63,643 bases of DNA, taken from contig JADJFE010000018.1 in assembly GCA_016708725.1 (NCBI GenBank), positions 1-63,643 on the forward strand, in the 5' to 3' direction. Origin of the DNA: Candidatus Aalborgicola bjergmarkensis. Lineage in GTDB: Bacteria; Pseudomonadota; Gammaproteobacteria; Burkholderiales; Burkholderiaceae_C. Below the pieces are notes generated by a model. That model saw only the letters and a list, made by a program, of their open reading frames with translations, was not told the origin of the DNA and made no database searches. How positions within the stretch are numbered: position 1 is the first letter of the stretch; every line of letters begins with the position of its first letter. The position numbers were made by a program, and so were the translations under genes. Below are positions 55,739 through 63,643 of this stretch, piece after piece.

Positions 55739-57323
55739 ACTCGATGATCAAGTTTTTAGTTCTTGACTCCCGAGTTGGATTGATTTATTTGAACATTTGA
55801 CGGAACCCAGCATTTTTTGTGCAGCTGGTAAATTGCGCCCCTTGTTTTGACAGCAGGGATGCCAACATGTTTTCCGCCCCGTCGCTTTTTATAGAAAGCG
55901 ACGTTGATGAACTCGCTGGAGTGCTTGGGGAGTATTTCCCCACGCGCAAGCTGACGCAGACGCAACGGACATGGCTCAAGTTCTGTTTGATGGGCATCCT
56001 ACTGACTGGCACGGTGTGCTGGGCTGCGTTCGAGCGGGCTGGCTTAGGGGCATACCGAATGCAGGCTCTGTCGTGGATGTTCTGCTGCTCCAAGATTGCT
56101 TGGGATCTTTTATTGCAAGCCAGCCTGCGTTTGGTGGTCCATCGACTCGGTGTGGTTGAGGGTGTTTTGGTGACGGACGACACCGACCATAAACGTGCGA
56201 AACGGACGAAGCGTATTTTCAACGCCCACAAAGTGTTCGACAAAAAGACTGGAGGCTATTTCAACGGCCAATCCCTGGTATTCTTGTTTTTTTTTGACGC
56301 CACTGATGAGCTTTCCAGAGTTTTCCGGTTCTGTCCCGATCCCAAGCAAGTCGCCTGGCGCAAAGAGGACGAGCGACTCAAACGTCTGGGTACGAAAAAA
56401 TCAGAGCGGCCCGCACCGCCGCCATACGATCCGGCGTACCCCACCAAGGAGCAGATCACGTTGGCGCTTATCGCAGATTTCCGGCGCCTGCATCCCGATG
56501 TCGTCATCAAAGCCGTTTTGGCCGACGCGTTGTATGGCACGAAGTCCTTCATGGATGCTGCAGCGTCGTTGAGTGGATGTCGACAAGTCGTTAGTGAATT
56601 GAAGTCGGACCAGAACGTTGTGTCTCGCAACCGCAAGCAACACGTGAGGGATTACTTTGCGAAACGTCATGGTTGTGCCCAGCGCATCCGTGTGCGTGGT
56701 GGCCAAGAGATCGAAGTCATCGTCGAAAGCGCCCGGCTCCATGTATGTGCGCACGAGAAAAAGCGGTTCGTGATTGCATTGAAGTATCCGGGAGAAACAG
56801 AGTATCGCTATTTGGTCGCCACCGATTTAAGTTGGCGCACCCTGGACATTGTCCAAGCCTATACCTTGAGGTGGTTGATCGAGGTTTTCTTTGCGGACTG
56901 GAAACTCAACGAAGGATGGGGACAATTGGCCAAACAGCCAGGCGAGGAAGGATCAAGCCGAAGCCTGATCCTGAATCTGCTGCTCGACCATGCCCTCTTG
57001 CTTCATCCTGAGCAACAAGTCCGCCTGGAAAACAAAATGCCCGCGTGGACCGTGGGCAGCCTGAAACGACTCACTCAAGGCGAAGCGATTTTGGAATGCG
57101 TTCGACGTGTGCTGACTGCAGACAATCCAGCACAGCAGTTCGCCGTATTGTCCGAAAAGGTGAAGGCGTTGTTCCCTTTAGCTCCGTCCGAGAAACACAT
57201 GAGCGGAAGAGACCTGGGCCGAATGGAGCCATCGCCCTCGCTACGAAAGTACACAAAGGCCACGAGCCTTGGCGGATGAATCTACGCGGGAAAAGTCAAG
57301 AACTAAAAACTTGATGATCGAGT
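55739..57323 (+). mobile_element. IS4-type insertion sequence, copy B
   Basis: The left end ACTCGATGATCAAGTTTTTA (55739 onward, 29-bp repeat to 55767) is matched by the complement at 57295-57323 with one mismatch. The flanks read CAT on both sides. It lies only 23 bases after the IS1380 element, so the two are almost nested end to end. Confidence 0.88.
55867..57279 (+). CDS. IS4-type transposase, copy B
   Basis: About 470 residues from ATG 55867, chosen by analogy with copy A (MFSAPSLFIESDV against MFAQSLPFAISYV). The first Asp is in VLVTDDTDHKRAKRTKRIFN, the second in AVLADALYGTKSFMDAA. The YREK signature YTLRWLIEVFFADWK is intact. It is clearly diverged from copy A, so the two did not arise by a recent local transposition. 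Confidence 0.9.
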   Translation: MFSAPSLFIESDVDELAGVLGEYFPTRKLTQTQRTWLKFCLMGILLTGTVCWAAFERAGLGAYRMQALSWMFCCSKIAWDLLLQASLRLVVHRLGVVEGVLVTDDTDHKRAKRTKRIFNAHKVFDKKTGGYFNGQSLVFLFFFDATDELSRVFRFCPDPKQVAWRKEDERLKRLGTKKSERPAPPPYDPAYPTKEQITLALIADFRRLHPDVVIKAVLADALYGTKSFMDAAASLSGCRQVVSELKSDQNVVSRNRKQHVRDYFAKRHGCAQRIRVRGGQEIEVIVESARLHVCAHEKKRFVIALKYPGETEYRYLVATDLSWRTLDIVQAYTLRWLIEVFFADWKLNEGWGQLAKQPGEEGSSRSLILNLLLDHALLLHPEQQVRLENKMPAWTVGSLKRLTQGEAILECVRRVLTADNPAQQFAVLSEKVKALFPLAPSEKHMSGRDLGRMEPSPSLRKYTKATSLGG

Positions 57324-57364
57324 CATACATCCCCACCAGCGCCCCATGGGGTCCCAGCAATTAA

Positions 57365-57637
57365 GTGGGAATGGGCGGCCAGCACGCGCATGATGACCTC
57401 CCAGTCGTTGAGAAACTCGCGTGTAACACGAACACGTGCCATGGCTACGAAAACGATCTACGGCTAGCGCCAGATCCGGCCAAACACATGGATGAAGCGT
57501 CGCAACGTATTGGACAACTTAGCGAAAAGAAGGGGCATCACGGCCTGGGCTGGTTCAACTGGATCAAACCTTCTCCTTCACAGGGTGAGGCGGAATTTGA
57601 TGTAAATTTTTTGCCAGAGAATGTACCCCGAACATGA
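57365..57637 (+). CDS. Possible small protein before the ISKra4 transposase
   Basis: An open frame of 90 codons ending 12 bases before the ISKra4 transposase start. The later part (DEASQRIGQLSEKKGHHGLG then WFNWIKPSPSQGEAEFDVNF) looks protein-like, but I do not recognise it and the start is uncertain. It may be a fragment. Confidence 0.3.
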   Translation: MGMGGQHAHDDLPVVEKLACNTNTCHGYENDLRLAPDPAKHMDEASQRIGQLSEKKGHHGLGWFNWIKPSPSQGEAEFDVNFLPENVPRT

Positions 57638-57649
57638 TGGGAGGTAGTT

Positions 57650-58921
57650 ATGGCAAGCAAGGTAATAGATCGCGATGGAACGACGATCAAACTGGAAGTA
57701 ACGATTGATATAGCTGGTTCAATGTTGCAGGCAGAAGATGCGATATTGGAGGCACTGAATGAAACTGGGGCCATCGCAACGGAAGAGGCAATCCAGAGAT
57801 TTGATACTGACGGAAGTCCGATCGTGATTGGTGGCACCAAGTGGTACAGCAAGGGCCACTTGCCCAAGGCGTACCATACCCCCTACAAGGATGTGTCGGT
57901 CAAACGGCACGTGTACCAACAATCGGGTGGGGGTAGCACGTTTTGTCCAATGGAACAACAGGCGAGGATCATGGGAACTGCCACGCCCAGGTTTGCGCGG
58001 ATGGTATCGAACAAGATGGCGCGCATTACTCCCACGGAAGTGGTTGATGATTTTGAACAGAATCATGGACGGCACTGCGTGAAAGCCACGTTGCAGGATG
58101 TTGGGACTTATGTTGGCAGCGTGCTCGAATCAAAAGAGGAGAACTGGAGCTACGCGGCACCGAAGTTGGATGTAGAAGTGGCAACGGTAGGCGTTGGAGT
58201 CGATGGAACTTGCATAATGATTTGCGGGAAGCCAACTGGAGGGAGGCTATGGCGGGCACGCTCGCGTTGTACGACAAGAAGGGGGAGCGTTTGCACACCA
58301 TTTATGTGAGGCGCGAGTCCGGAACATGGGAAAGAAAAATTTTTCCATCGAATGGAGCAAGAGATTGAGCACATCAGGAAACTCTACCCAAAAGCGAAGA
58401 TGATTGGCATCGCCGACGGCGCCAAGACAAATTGGGATTTTCTGGGGCCGCACGTGGATGAGCAGATATTGGATTTTTATCACGTCACCGAATATCTGTC
58501 ACAGGCATCTGATGCAATTTATGGAGACCGCCAGCAGCAGCGCAAGGAATGGTTGGATGGGCACTGTTCCGCCCTTAAGCATGCGCCCGATGCAGCAACG
58601 CAAATCATTCTTGAATTGGGTGACATTGACACGGGGAGGTGGAGCAGCAAAAGAAAGGAACAGCTTACCGAGACGATCCGGTATTTTCGCAATCATCAGC
58701 ATCAAATGCACTATGCCCGTTACACGGATGCAGGTTGGCCGATTGGTTCTGGAATAACGGAATCCGCGTGCAAGACATTAATAAAGCAGCGATTGTGCCG
58801 CTCAGGCATGCGCTGGAAGCAAAAAGGGGCACGCACTATTTTGAGTTTGCGTGCGCTCGTCTTGACTCCTCAAAGATGGAGTCAATTTTGGAAAAAAATT
58901 GACCAATATGGCTTCTCTTGA
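57650..58921 (+). pseudogene. ISKra4-family transposase, frameshifted
   Basis: ATG 57650 has GGAGG upstream. The N-terminal part (KVIDRDGTTIKLEVTIDIAG; YKDVSVKRHVYQQSGGGSTF; VGVGVDGTCIMICG with catalytic Asp) runs to about 58230, where the frame is lost. The rest is open again from about 58352: MIGIADGAKTNWDFLGPHVD, then WPIGSGITESACKTLIKQRL and CRSGMRWKQKGARTILSLRA, the ISKra4 C-terminal hallmark. Ends of the element were not identified. Confidence 0.87.
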
Positions 58922-59120
58922 ATATTTGGTTAGTATCAAATTCTGGCTGCACCCCCTCGTCCCTTCACACCTTCACACCCACACCAGATGGCCACGGCTT
59001 GACTCATCCGTGGTGCTTAGCATGGGTCCGTCTGGCGCTTCTTCGTTCGGTGCCGCGTTTCATTTGGCCTTTTGCCCTCGCTATGATCCGGGACAACCCC
59101 TTTGAACCTGCAACACTCCT

Positions 59121-59312
59121 ATGGCACGAAGCCACAGCCTGTTTCTATTGCTTGCCGGTATGCTTTGCGTCGTTCAGGTCCAGGCATCCAGTTCGCAACT
59201 GCCAGAATTGACGGTTGACCTAGCAGGCATTGCCAGAAATCAGTGCCGCAGCGTCGAATGGACCGTGCCCCACGCCCAACAGGATGTGGTGGTCTGCAAG
59301 CAGGATGACTGA
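59121..59312 (+). CDS. Small exported protein, possibly truncated
   Basis: 63 codons starting MARSHSLFLLLAGMLCVVQV, with a good signal peptide cut after VQA. The mature part (SSSQLPELTVDLAGIARNQC...) ends after VVVCKQDD. The following frame may continue the same protein after a frameshift. The family is unknown. Confidence 0.5.
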   Translation: MARSHSLFLLLAGMLCVVQVQASSSQLPELTVDLAGIARNQCRSVEWTVPHAQQDVVVCKQDD

Positions 59313-59655
59313 CAAGACTGTTGACCGCGCAACGGTAGCGGACAAGACACCCACAGGGGACGCTTCAAACCTTCGCCAACAAGCTTCAGCTTGGCGGGAG
59401 AAAGCCGTCAGCAGTGAACTGACCCATGGCATTTTGAGGATGCAATCCGCGCTTGACAAGTTGCCTCAACGCAGCCTGCATCTCCAGTGGCAGGTGCTGA
59501 TCAATCATGGGGTCTTTGGCTGCGAAACCACCGCCACGGTCATTGAAGGCACAATCGAATTTACCGACCCCTGCAATCAGAACCGCTATACCGGCGATGG
59601 TCACGCTGTGAATGCCTGTTACCCGTCATTGGCGATTCCGCCATATACAATCTAG
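59305..59655 (+). CDS. Hypothetical protein, possibly the rest of the previous gene
   Basis: An open frame of 116 codons from ATG 59305 (MTDKTVDRATVADKTPTGDA). It contains HGILRMQSALDKLPQRSLHL and a Cys/Tyr-containing tail (FTDPCNQNRYTGDGHAVNAC). Overlap with the signal-peptide gene suggests one gene split by an indel near 59300. No family is recognised. Confidence 0.4.
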   Translation: MTDKTVDRATVADKTPTGDASNLRQQASAWREKAVSSELTHGILRMQSALDKLPQRSLHLQWQVLINHGVFGCETTATVIEGTIEFTDPCNQNRYTGDGHAVNACYPSLAIPPYTI

Positions 59656-59721
59656 CAGCCTGTTGGGCTTTCGTACTTGAACTCACCTCCAGCACCACCG
59701 CCTGCTGCGAACATGATGAAC

Positions 59722-59913
59722 ATGACACGAATTACGGCTGTGGTGAGCGACATTGCCCGACATTTTGACGGCGATGCTATTGTCAACGCGGCGAGAACCC
59801 GGCTTGCTGCGCAACATGTTGGCATAGAGTTCGTGCACACGCACCCTTGCTCGCCTCTTGCCTTGCACAGCGTTAAAGTAAGGAATCCTTGCTTTGTGAA
59901 TGCACTGCCATGA
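59722..59913 (+). pseudogene. Macro-domain fragment
   Basis: MTRITAVVSDIARHFDGDAI then VNAARTRLAA reproduces the first strands of macro domains (ITxxxGDIxxxxxDAIVNAAN), with Arg in place of the ADP-ribose-binding Asn. The frame soon degenerates, and the remaining sequence to about 60138 has no continuous frame. It is a decayed relative of the macro gene at 32872-33414. Confidence 0.55.
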
Positions 59914-60138
59914 TGACCAAACTTTCGGCTAAAACCGATTGACACTGCCCAGGGCCATTACCAGCGTGGTAGCTACAGGAGAATACTTCGATGTCAAAGT
60001 GGAGGCTGAGCGTATCGTGCTAACCTCTATGCGCGTCCAACACGCGGATCCCGTGCACTGGACGCGCCATGTTGGAACACCGGTGATCATGATACAAACG
60101 CCCATGGACTGCGTCCTTGGCATAGAAAAACAAGGGCC

Positions 60139-60417
60139 ATGCTTGAGCTATTGAAAACCCACCTATTCTCCGCACACATGAATAATTACGTTGCGCATCC
60201 GACGTTTTTCAATGTCTTCGCCTCGTTTTTCTGTGCAGCCCTGGTGCTGGCCTGGGGCGGGTGGTGTTGGCATCTTGGTTGGAGAGCCTGGCAGACAGGG
60301 AGCGCCATTTTCAAAAATGTGAACGTGAACACCACAGACGCGCCACTCGTCTACTATTCCTTGATAGTAGGCGTGGTGTTTCTTGGCGCTTACGCATTGG
60401 ACGCTGCCGCGCAATAG
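60139..60417 (+). CDS. Two-helix membrane protein, copy 2
   Basis: 92 residues, MLELLKTHLFSAHMNNYVAH, with helices FFCAALVLAWGGWCWHLGW and VYYSLIVGVVFLGAYALDA. It is clearly homologous to 48392-48721 but ends at AAQ, lacking the basic tail of copy 1. It follows the macro-domain fragment in the same direction. The function is unknown. Confidence 0.75.
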   Translation: MLELLKTHLFSAHMNNYVAHPTFFNVFASFFCAALVLAWGGWCWHLGWRAWQTGSAIFKNVNVNTTDAPLVYYSLIVGVVFLGAYALDAAAQ

Positions 60418-60529
60418 CAAATCACAGAGGAATCTTCCGCATTCGCCGCTGGCGGTAATAACACAAGCGCAGCCCTTCACATACACAAGTATCAAACTCA
60501 CCGAGGTGTCTTGAGATCATGCCTGGGCG

Positions 60530-61500
60530 AGGCAGTCGTTGGTCGTGCCTAGGTCAATGCAGACGATCATGGAGGTACCTTCTCCTATTGGGTCTCTTCG
60601 GGCTTTCCAGGGTTCTCAATTATTTTCCAGAGCTGTTCCGGGCGCTGGTGGCTCCTGGATTTTTCCAACCGCGATCCACCGCGGGGTGCGGTGCGGATCA
60701 GTCCGAGGTTTCCGACCACTGGGTGCGCCGTTGGCAGCCTCTTTTTTCTGCGCACCCGCAAGATGGTGAGCAGCCCCGGTACAAATGGTCGTCACCGTGG
60801 CGGCTTCCTTGGCAGGCAACAAACGCCCAAGTCGATCTTGCGGTATTTGGCGACATAAATCAGCGCGGTACCGCCACGCGCGATGTAGTTGGGGTCAGCG
60901 CCGCCTTAACTTGTGCAAGGCCTGGAGTGTGGGCAGATCGTTTCTTCGGCGACGTACGCCCCTACCAACTCAGCACAACGGTATGCTAAGCGTTCGCGTG
61001 GAAAGCCTTATGACCATCAGCAGGGGCCACCGTCGGCAGGTAAGCAACCGTAGTGGCCAGCTCCGGCGGTGTATTGGAAATGGGTCCGCCCTGGCGCGGT
61101 GCGGTGGATCAGGCCATGGCCAAGCGGAATGCGTCTACTGCTAACGAATCCACCGGGCCGGCGTACGACCGGACGTTGGATTAGTCTGGTGTCCGTGCGC
61201 CCGCAACTTGGCTCGACGCGCGTTTGCCGATAGCCTCGACACCTTGGGCATTCCCTGGGCTGCCCGCAGCGTCACATGTGGTACCCGATGGCCGGTGTTT
61301 TCCGTAGGCTTCAGGTTGAAGTGGTACGGCATAGCGGCGCATGGCCTCGGGCTGGCTTCCCGCCAGGGGCTTACCGGCATCAATCAGGCGCAAGGCCTCA
61401 CCGGTGTTGCGCTCCAGCACCGGCCTGCACCAGCGGGGAAACAGTGCTCGTCAGGCCGGATGAGGGTTTTCAGGTTGCTGGCCATTTTCCGCCAGCGTAG
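60530..61500 (-). pseudogene. Degraded ankyrin-repeat-type gene
   Basis: The minus strand holds ankyrin-like pieces in different frames, for example GGADPNYIARGGTALIYVAK near 60830-60910 and NTGEALRLIDAGKPLAGSQP near 61350-61415. No frame is continuous for more than about 90 codons. Whether this reflects decay or poor sequence cannot be told from the window. Boundaries are approximate. Confidence 0.45.
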
Positions 61501-62159
61501 CCAGCGCGATGGCAGAGAAGCGCTTCCTGTGCCGCCGCTGCCGTATTGGGCGTGATGCACCGCGCGAGTTGCGTCTGACCAGGAAAACGCTGCGCATCAG
61601 TCAGGAGCAGGAATATTTTATCCGAGAGTTTGGATGCGCTTGTACCCGGCCATGCCTGCTATTTGGCTCCCCAATCACGACAGCGCGGCCATTGACCTGC
61701 AAGGCACCCTGGCATTTCCATGCCACCACGTGTTTTGGAAGTCAACGATCCAACCGCATCTACCGGCGGTCAGCCTGGGCGAAGTGTTTTCCTTGACGCG
61801 CACTTCGGTTTCCTGGCCTGGTGGCTGCGCCAGCGTAAGACAGGCGTACCGGCTCCTGGCAAAAAGCGGGCCAAGCGGGGTTTGGAGTCGCTGCACCACT
61901 ACCGCCGCCAGCATCACGCAGATCGAGGATCGGGGATTTGACGGGCGCCTGTGCGCGCAATTGGGCCAGTTCCTCGTCTATCGGCGGTGCGGCATAGTTG
62001 TACAGGTCCGGCCAGGTAGAGACGGGCAATGCCGAATGCGATCAGCCACTGCAAGGAACTACCATTCATTGGCGGATTTGAAGCTGGGGCTTTCAATGGT
62101 CAGCGCGGTGTCACTGAAGCCAAGGCAGCTGCGGGGTCGTCCAGTTGGGCGATGAAAGC
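61501..62159. other. Heavily frameshifted stretch without a readable gene
   Basis: Short open frames on the minus strand (e.g. 61675-61917 and 61760-62029) have coding-like composition, but none is long or recognisable. They probably belong to the flanking degraded minus-strand genes. Confidence 0.35.
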
Positions 62160-62632
62160 CTTTTAAATTCACTCCATAAACTGCGCCATGTGCCCGATAG
62201 TAAGGCCCGGCTTTTTCCGGGTCTTTCTGGCGCAAGAAACGAAAGCAGGCCTGGGCCAGAACGCCCGCGGTATAGATCGCGCGCATCCAATTAGTTGTCC
62301 AGACGACGTAAAACTGGCGTGGATGTCGTTAGTGTTGCCTTCCCACCGCCACCAATGGTCAGGGTTGGAGCTGCCTGGTCGCCGCACCGCAGATGCGCAT
62401 CCACGGCGGCGGGCAGCATGCTGGTCAATATGGCCTGCAAAGCTCGCGCGTGAATGCGCTGCCGCTCGCGCTCGAAGTCGGCTTGCAAAGTCTGGAGTTC
62501 ATCCGTCAAGGCGCGACTGCGCCGCACGCAGGGGCTTCAGGGCAGCTCGGCGGCGTGGGCCGGGAAAATCGGCATGCCCAGCGCAAGCAGCAACGGCAAG
62601 GCCAGTGGGCGTAAACGTTCAATCAGGTTCAT
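62160..62632 (-). pseudogene. Degraded exported protein gene
   Basis: ATG 62632 begins MNLIERLRPLALPLLLALGM, a signal peptide ending around FPAHA. The following frames (ALTDELQTLQADFERERQRI; AILTSMLPAAVDAHLRCGDQ; later KDPEKAGPYYRAHGAVYGVN) are joined only by frameshifts. A helical N-terminal region is visible. The end near 62160 is approximate. The family is unknown. Confidence 0.5.
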
Positions 62633-62701
62633 ATCGCATGGCCAAAGAGGTCCGCACTTCATCCCATACGTCGGGAATCAGGATGATTGGCTGGCAGCAT
62701 G

Positions 62702-63318
62702 TCAGACTTCATACCGGGCAGTGGAGATAGTTTTTTGAAGCTCCGTCCAGACTTTGGGCGCATCAAAGTCCTTGAGCAGGGCTCCTTCGTGGGGATTGCC
62801 GGTAAATGCTCCAATGCCGTGAAGAATCATGTAGCTCGGGTAGTAATCCGGCATACCAACCTTCTGAATATCGCTACAGAGTTTTGCCAGAAGCTCAGGT
62901 GTTTTTGTGATCCGGGTAAATTGTTCTTGAAATTTTGACTTTTTATCTTCTGGTGTGTTGGCGAACGTATTCATTATCAAGACAATCACTTGGCCTCCAC
63001 CCTTTACTCAGCCACCCGTTTGGCATCAAACCGGCCATAGATACCAGCCAGCGCAAACAAGCTGGTCGCACGCTCATACTTATCCTGGTGTATGCAGTCG
63101 GATACGCCCTGGTACAAATCGGCAGGTGTCAATGTGTTCTTGGCCTCGGTAGGCCGAAATGCCGGCCTGGCGCTTGTGACGATACCAAGCTTCCCCTCGG
63201 CATACCGGAAGAGTTTTGTAAGGTTACCTTTCTTCTCGGTGATGATCTTTGGCGGATCAAGCGTCTGCGCCACAGCGGTGGTTGCGACAAGCGATAACAA
63301 GAAGAACAATGACTTCAT
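62702..63318 (-). pseudogene. Exported protein of unknown function, one frameshift
   Basis: ATG 63318 is preceded by a perfect AGGAGG. The signal peptide is MKSLFFLLSLVATTAVAQ. The mature part begins TLDPPKIITEKKGNLTKLFR and continues LTPADLYQGVSDCIHQDKYE then ALAGIYGRFDAKRVA. It breaks near 62990-63010 and resumes QVIVLIMNTFANTPEDKKSK down to ISTARYEV (62702-62704 stop). Corrected length is about 205 residues. It stands directly downstream of the YPHYAF-ending gene, only 10 bases away. Confidence 0.7.
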
Positions 63319-63328
63319 GAAGGGCCTC

Positions 63329-63643
63329 CTAAAACGCATAGTGCGGGTATGTGGTGCCACACAGGACGTTGAGCACACAAGGTTGAAGGAAGGCAGATTT
63401 TTTTCCGCACAAAGGCCAGATCGTTTCACTGGCGGCAAAACGGCAACCGCACTGGGCGCGAAATTCCGGCCTCGCAATGCCATCAATTGGCGAAGCTCGG
63501 GCTTTTCGTGGTGCGCGCGCAGGAATCCAACCACCCGCACGGGGCATAGTCCCGGGTGAACAGCCCTGTACCGCACTGGTGCATCTTGCCCACCGTGGCA
63601 TCCTGAAAATACAGCCTGAGCACCGGCGGCGCTGATGTCGGCA
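63329..63643 (-). pseudogene. YPHYAF-ending protein, partial at window edge
   Basis: The gene enters from the right edge. The 5' part reads LRLYFQDATVGKMHQCGTGL and FTRDYAPCGWLDSCARTTKS. A shift near 63485 leads to CRFAASETIWPLCGKKSAFL and the end VLCGTTYPHYAF with stop 63329-63331. The last ~36 residues align with 42568-42670. The function is unknown; several cysteines suggest an extracytoplasmic or zinc-bound domain. Confidence 0.6.

Overview
The window looks like an accessory region of a betaproteobacterium, probably Burkholderiales. That is inferred from the moderately high GC content, codon use and insertion-sequence types; no rRNA, tRNA or core marker gene is present to fix the taxon. 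Many genes are split by single-base insertions or deletions, mostly in short homopolymers. These may be sequencing or assembly errors, real decay, or both, so split genes are given here as one feature with the breaks stated.

Layout. 1-4.3 kb: remnants of an integrative-element-like region, ending in a multiply broken SNF2-type helicase. 4.4-16.4 kb: a type I restriction-modification island on the minus strand (hsdM, hsdS, a Schlafen/AlbA_2-type gene, hsdR). Beside it are a plus-strand hsdS tail with a second AlbA_2 gene, a DUF4214 exported protein, and two inverted copies of a ~210-bp MITE-like element. 17-19.4 kb: two copies of a small Cys4/QTDAYKE-repeat gene separated by an IS1182-type element.

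19.3-32.5 kb: a diversity-generating retroelement (DGR). It has a C-terminal-VR target, an Avd-type protein, an Asn-codon-rich template repeat, a reverse transcriptase with a MutS-domain-I-like C-terminal extension, a second target with an internal VR, and a giant secreted mosaic gene. The mosaic gene encodes Het-C-like, vWA, InlB-like, Ig-like, LamG and RTX-like parts and carries two tandem VRs. The cassette sits between ~0.75-kb imperfect inverted repeats. A Tn3-family terminal repeat and a resolvase fragment abut the right end.

32.9-42.6 kb: a compact minus-strand operon that I do not recognise as any described system. Soluble proteins matching the cytoplasmic part of the flagellar stator MotA alternate with proteins matching the C-terminal domain of the rotor protein FliG. 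One larger protein carries a FliM-type N-terminal peptide motif together with a FliG-C-like domain. They are followed by a four-helix membrane protein, a 1331-residue WG-repeat protein and a macro-domain protein, joined largely by ATGA overlaps. No flagellar genes are present. This operon and the DGR are the main points of interest.

42.9-63.6 kb: an IS-rich region (two IS4-type copies, a DDE/ExeA-type ATPase transposon, IS1380, ISKra4) mixed with small exported, lipoprotein, ankyrin-like and two-helix membrane proteins. Several of these occur as full and degraded paralogues. The last 4 kb is heavily frameshifted.
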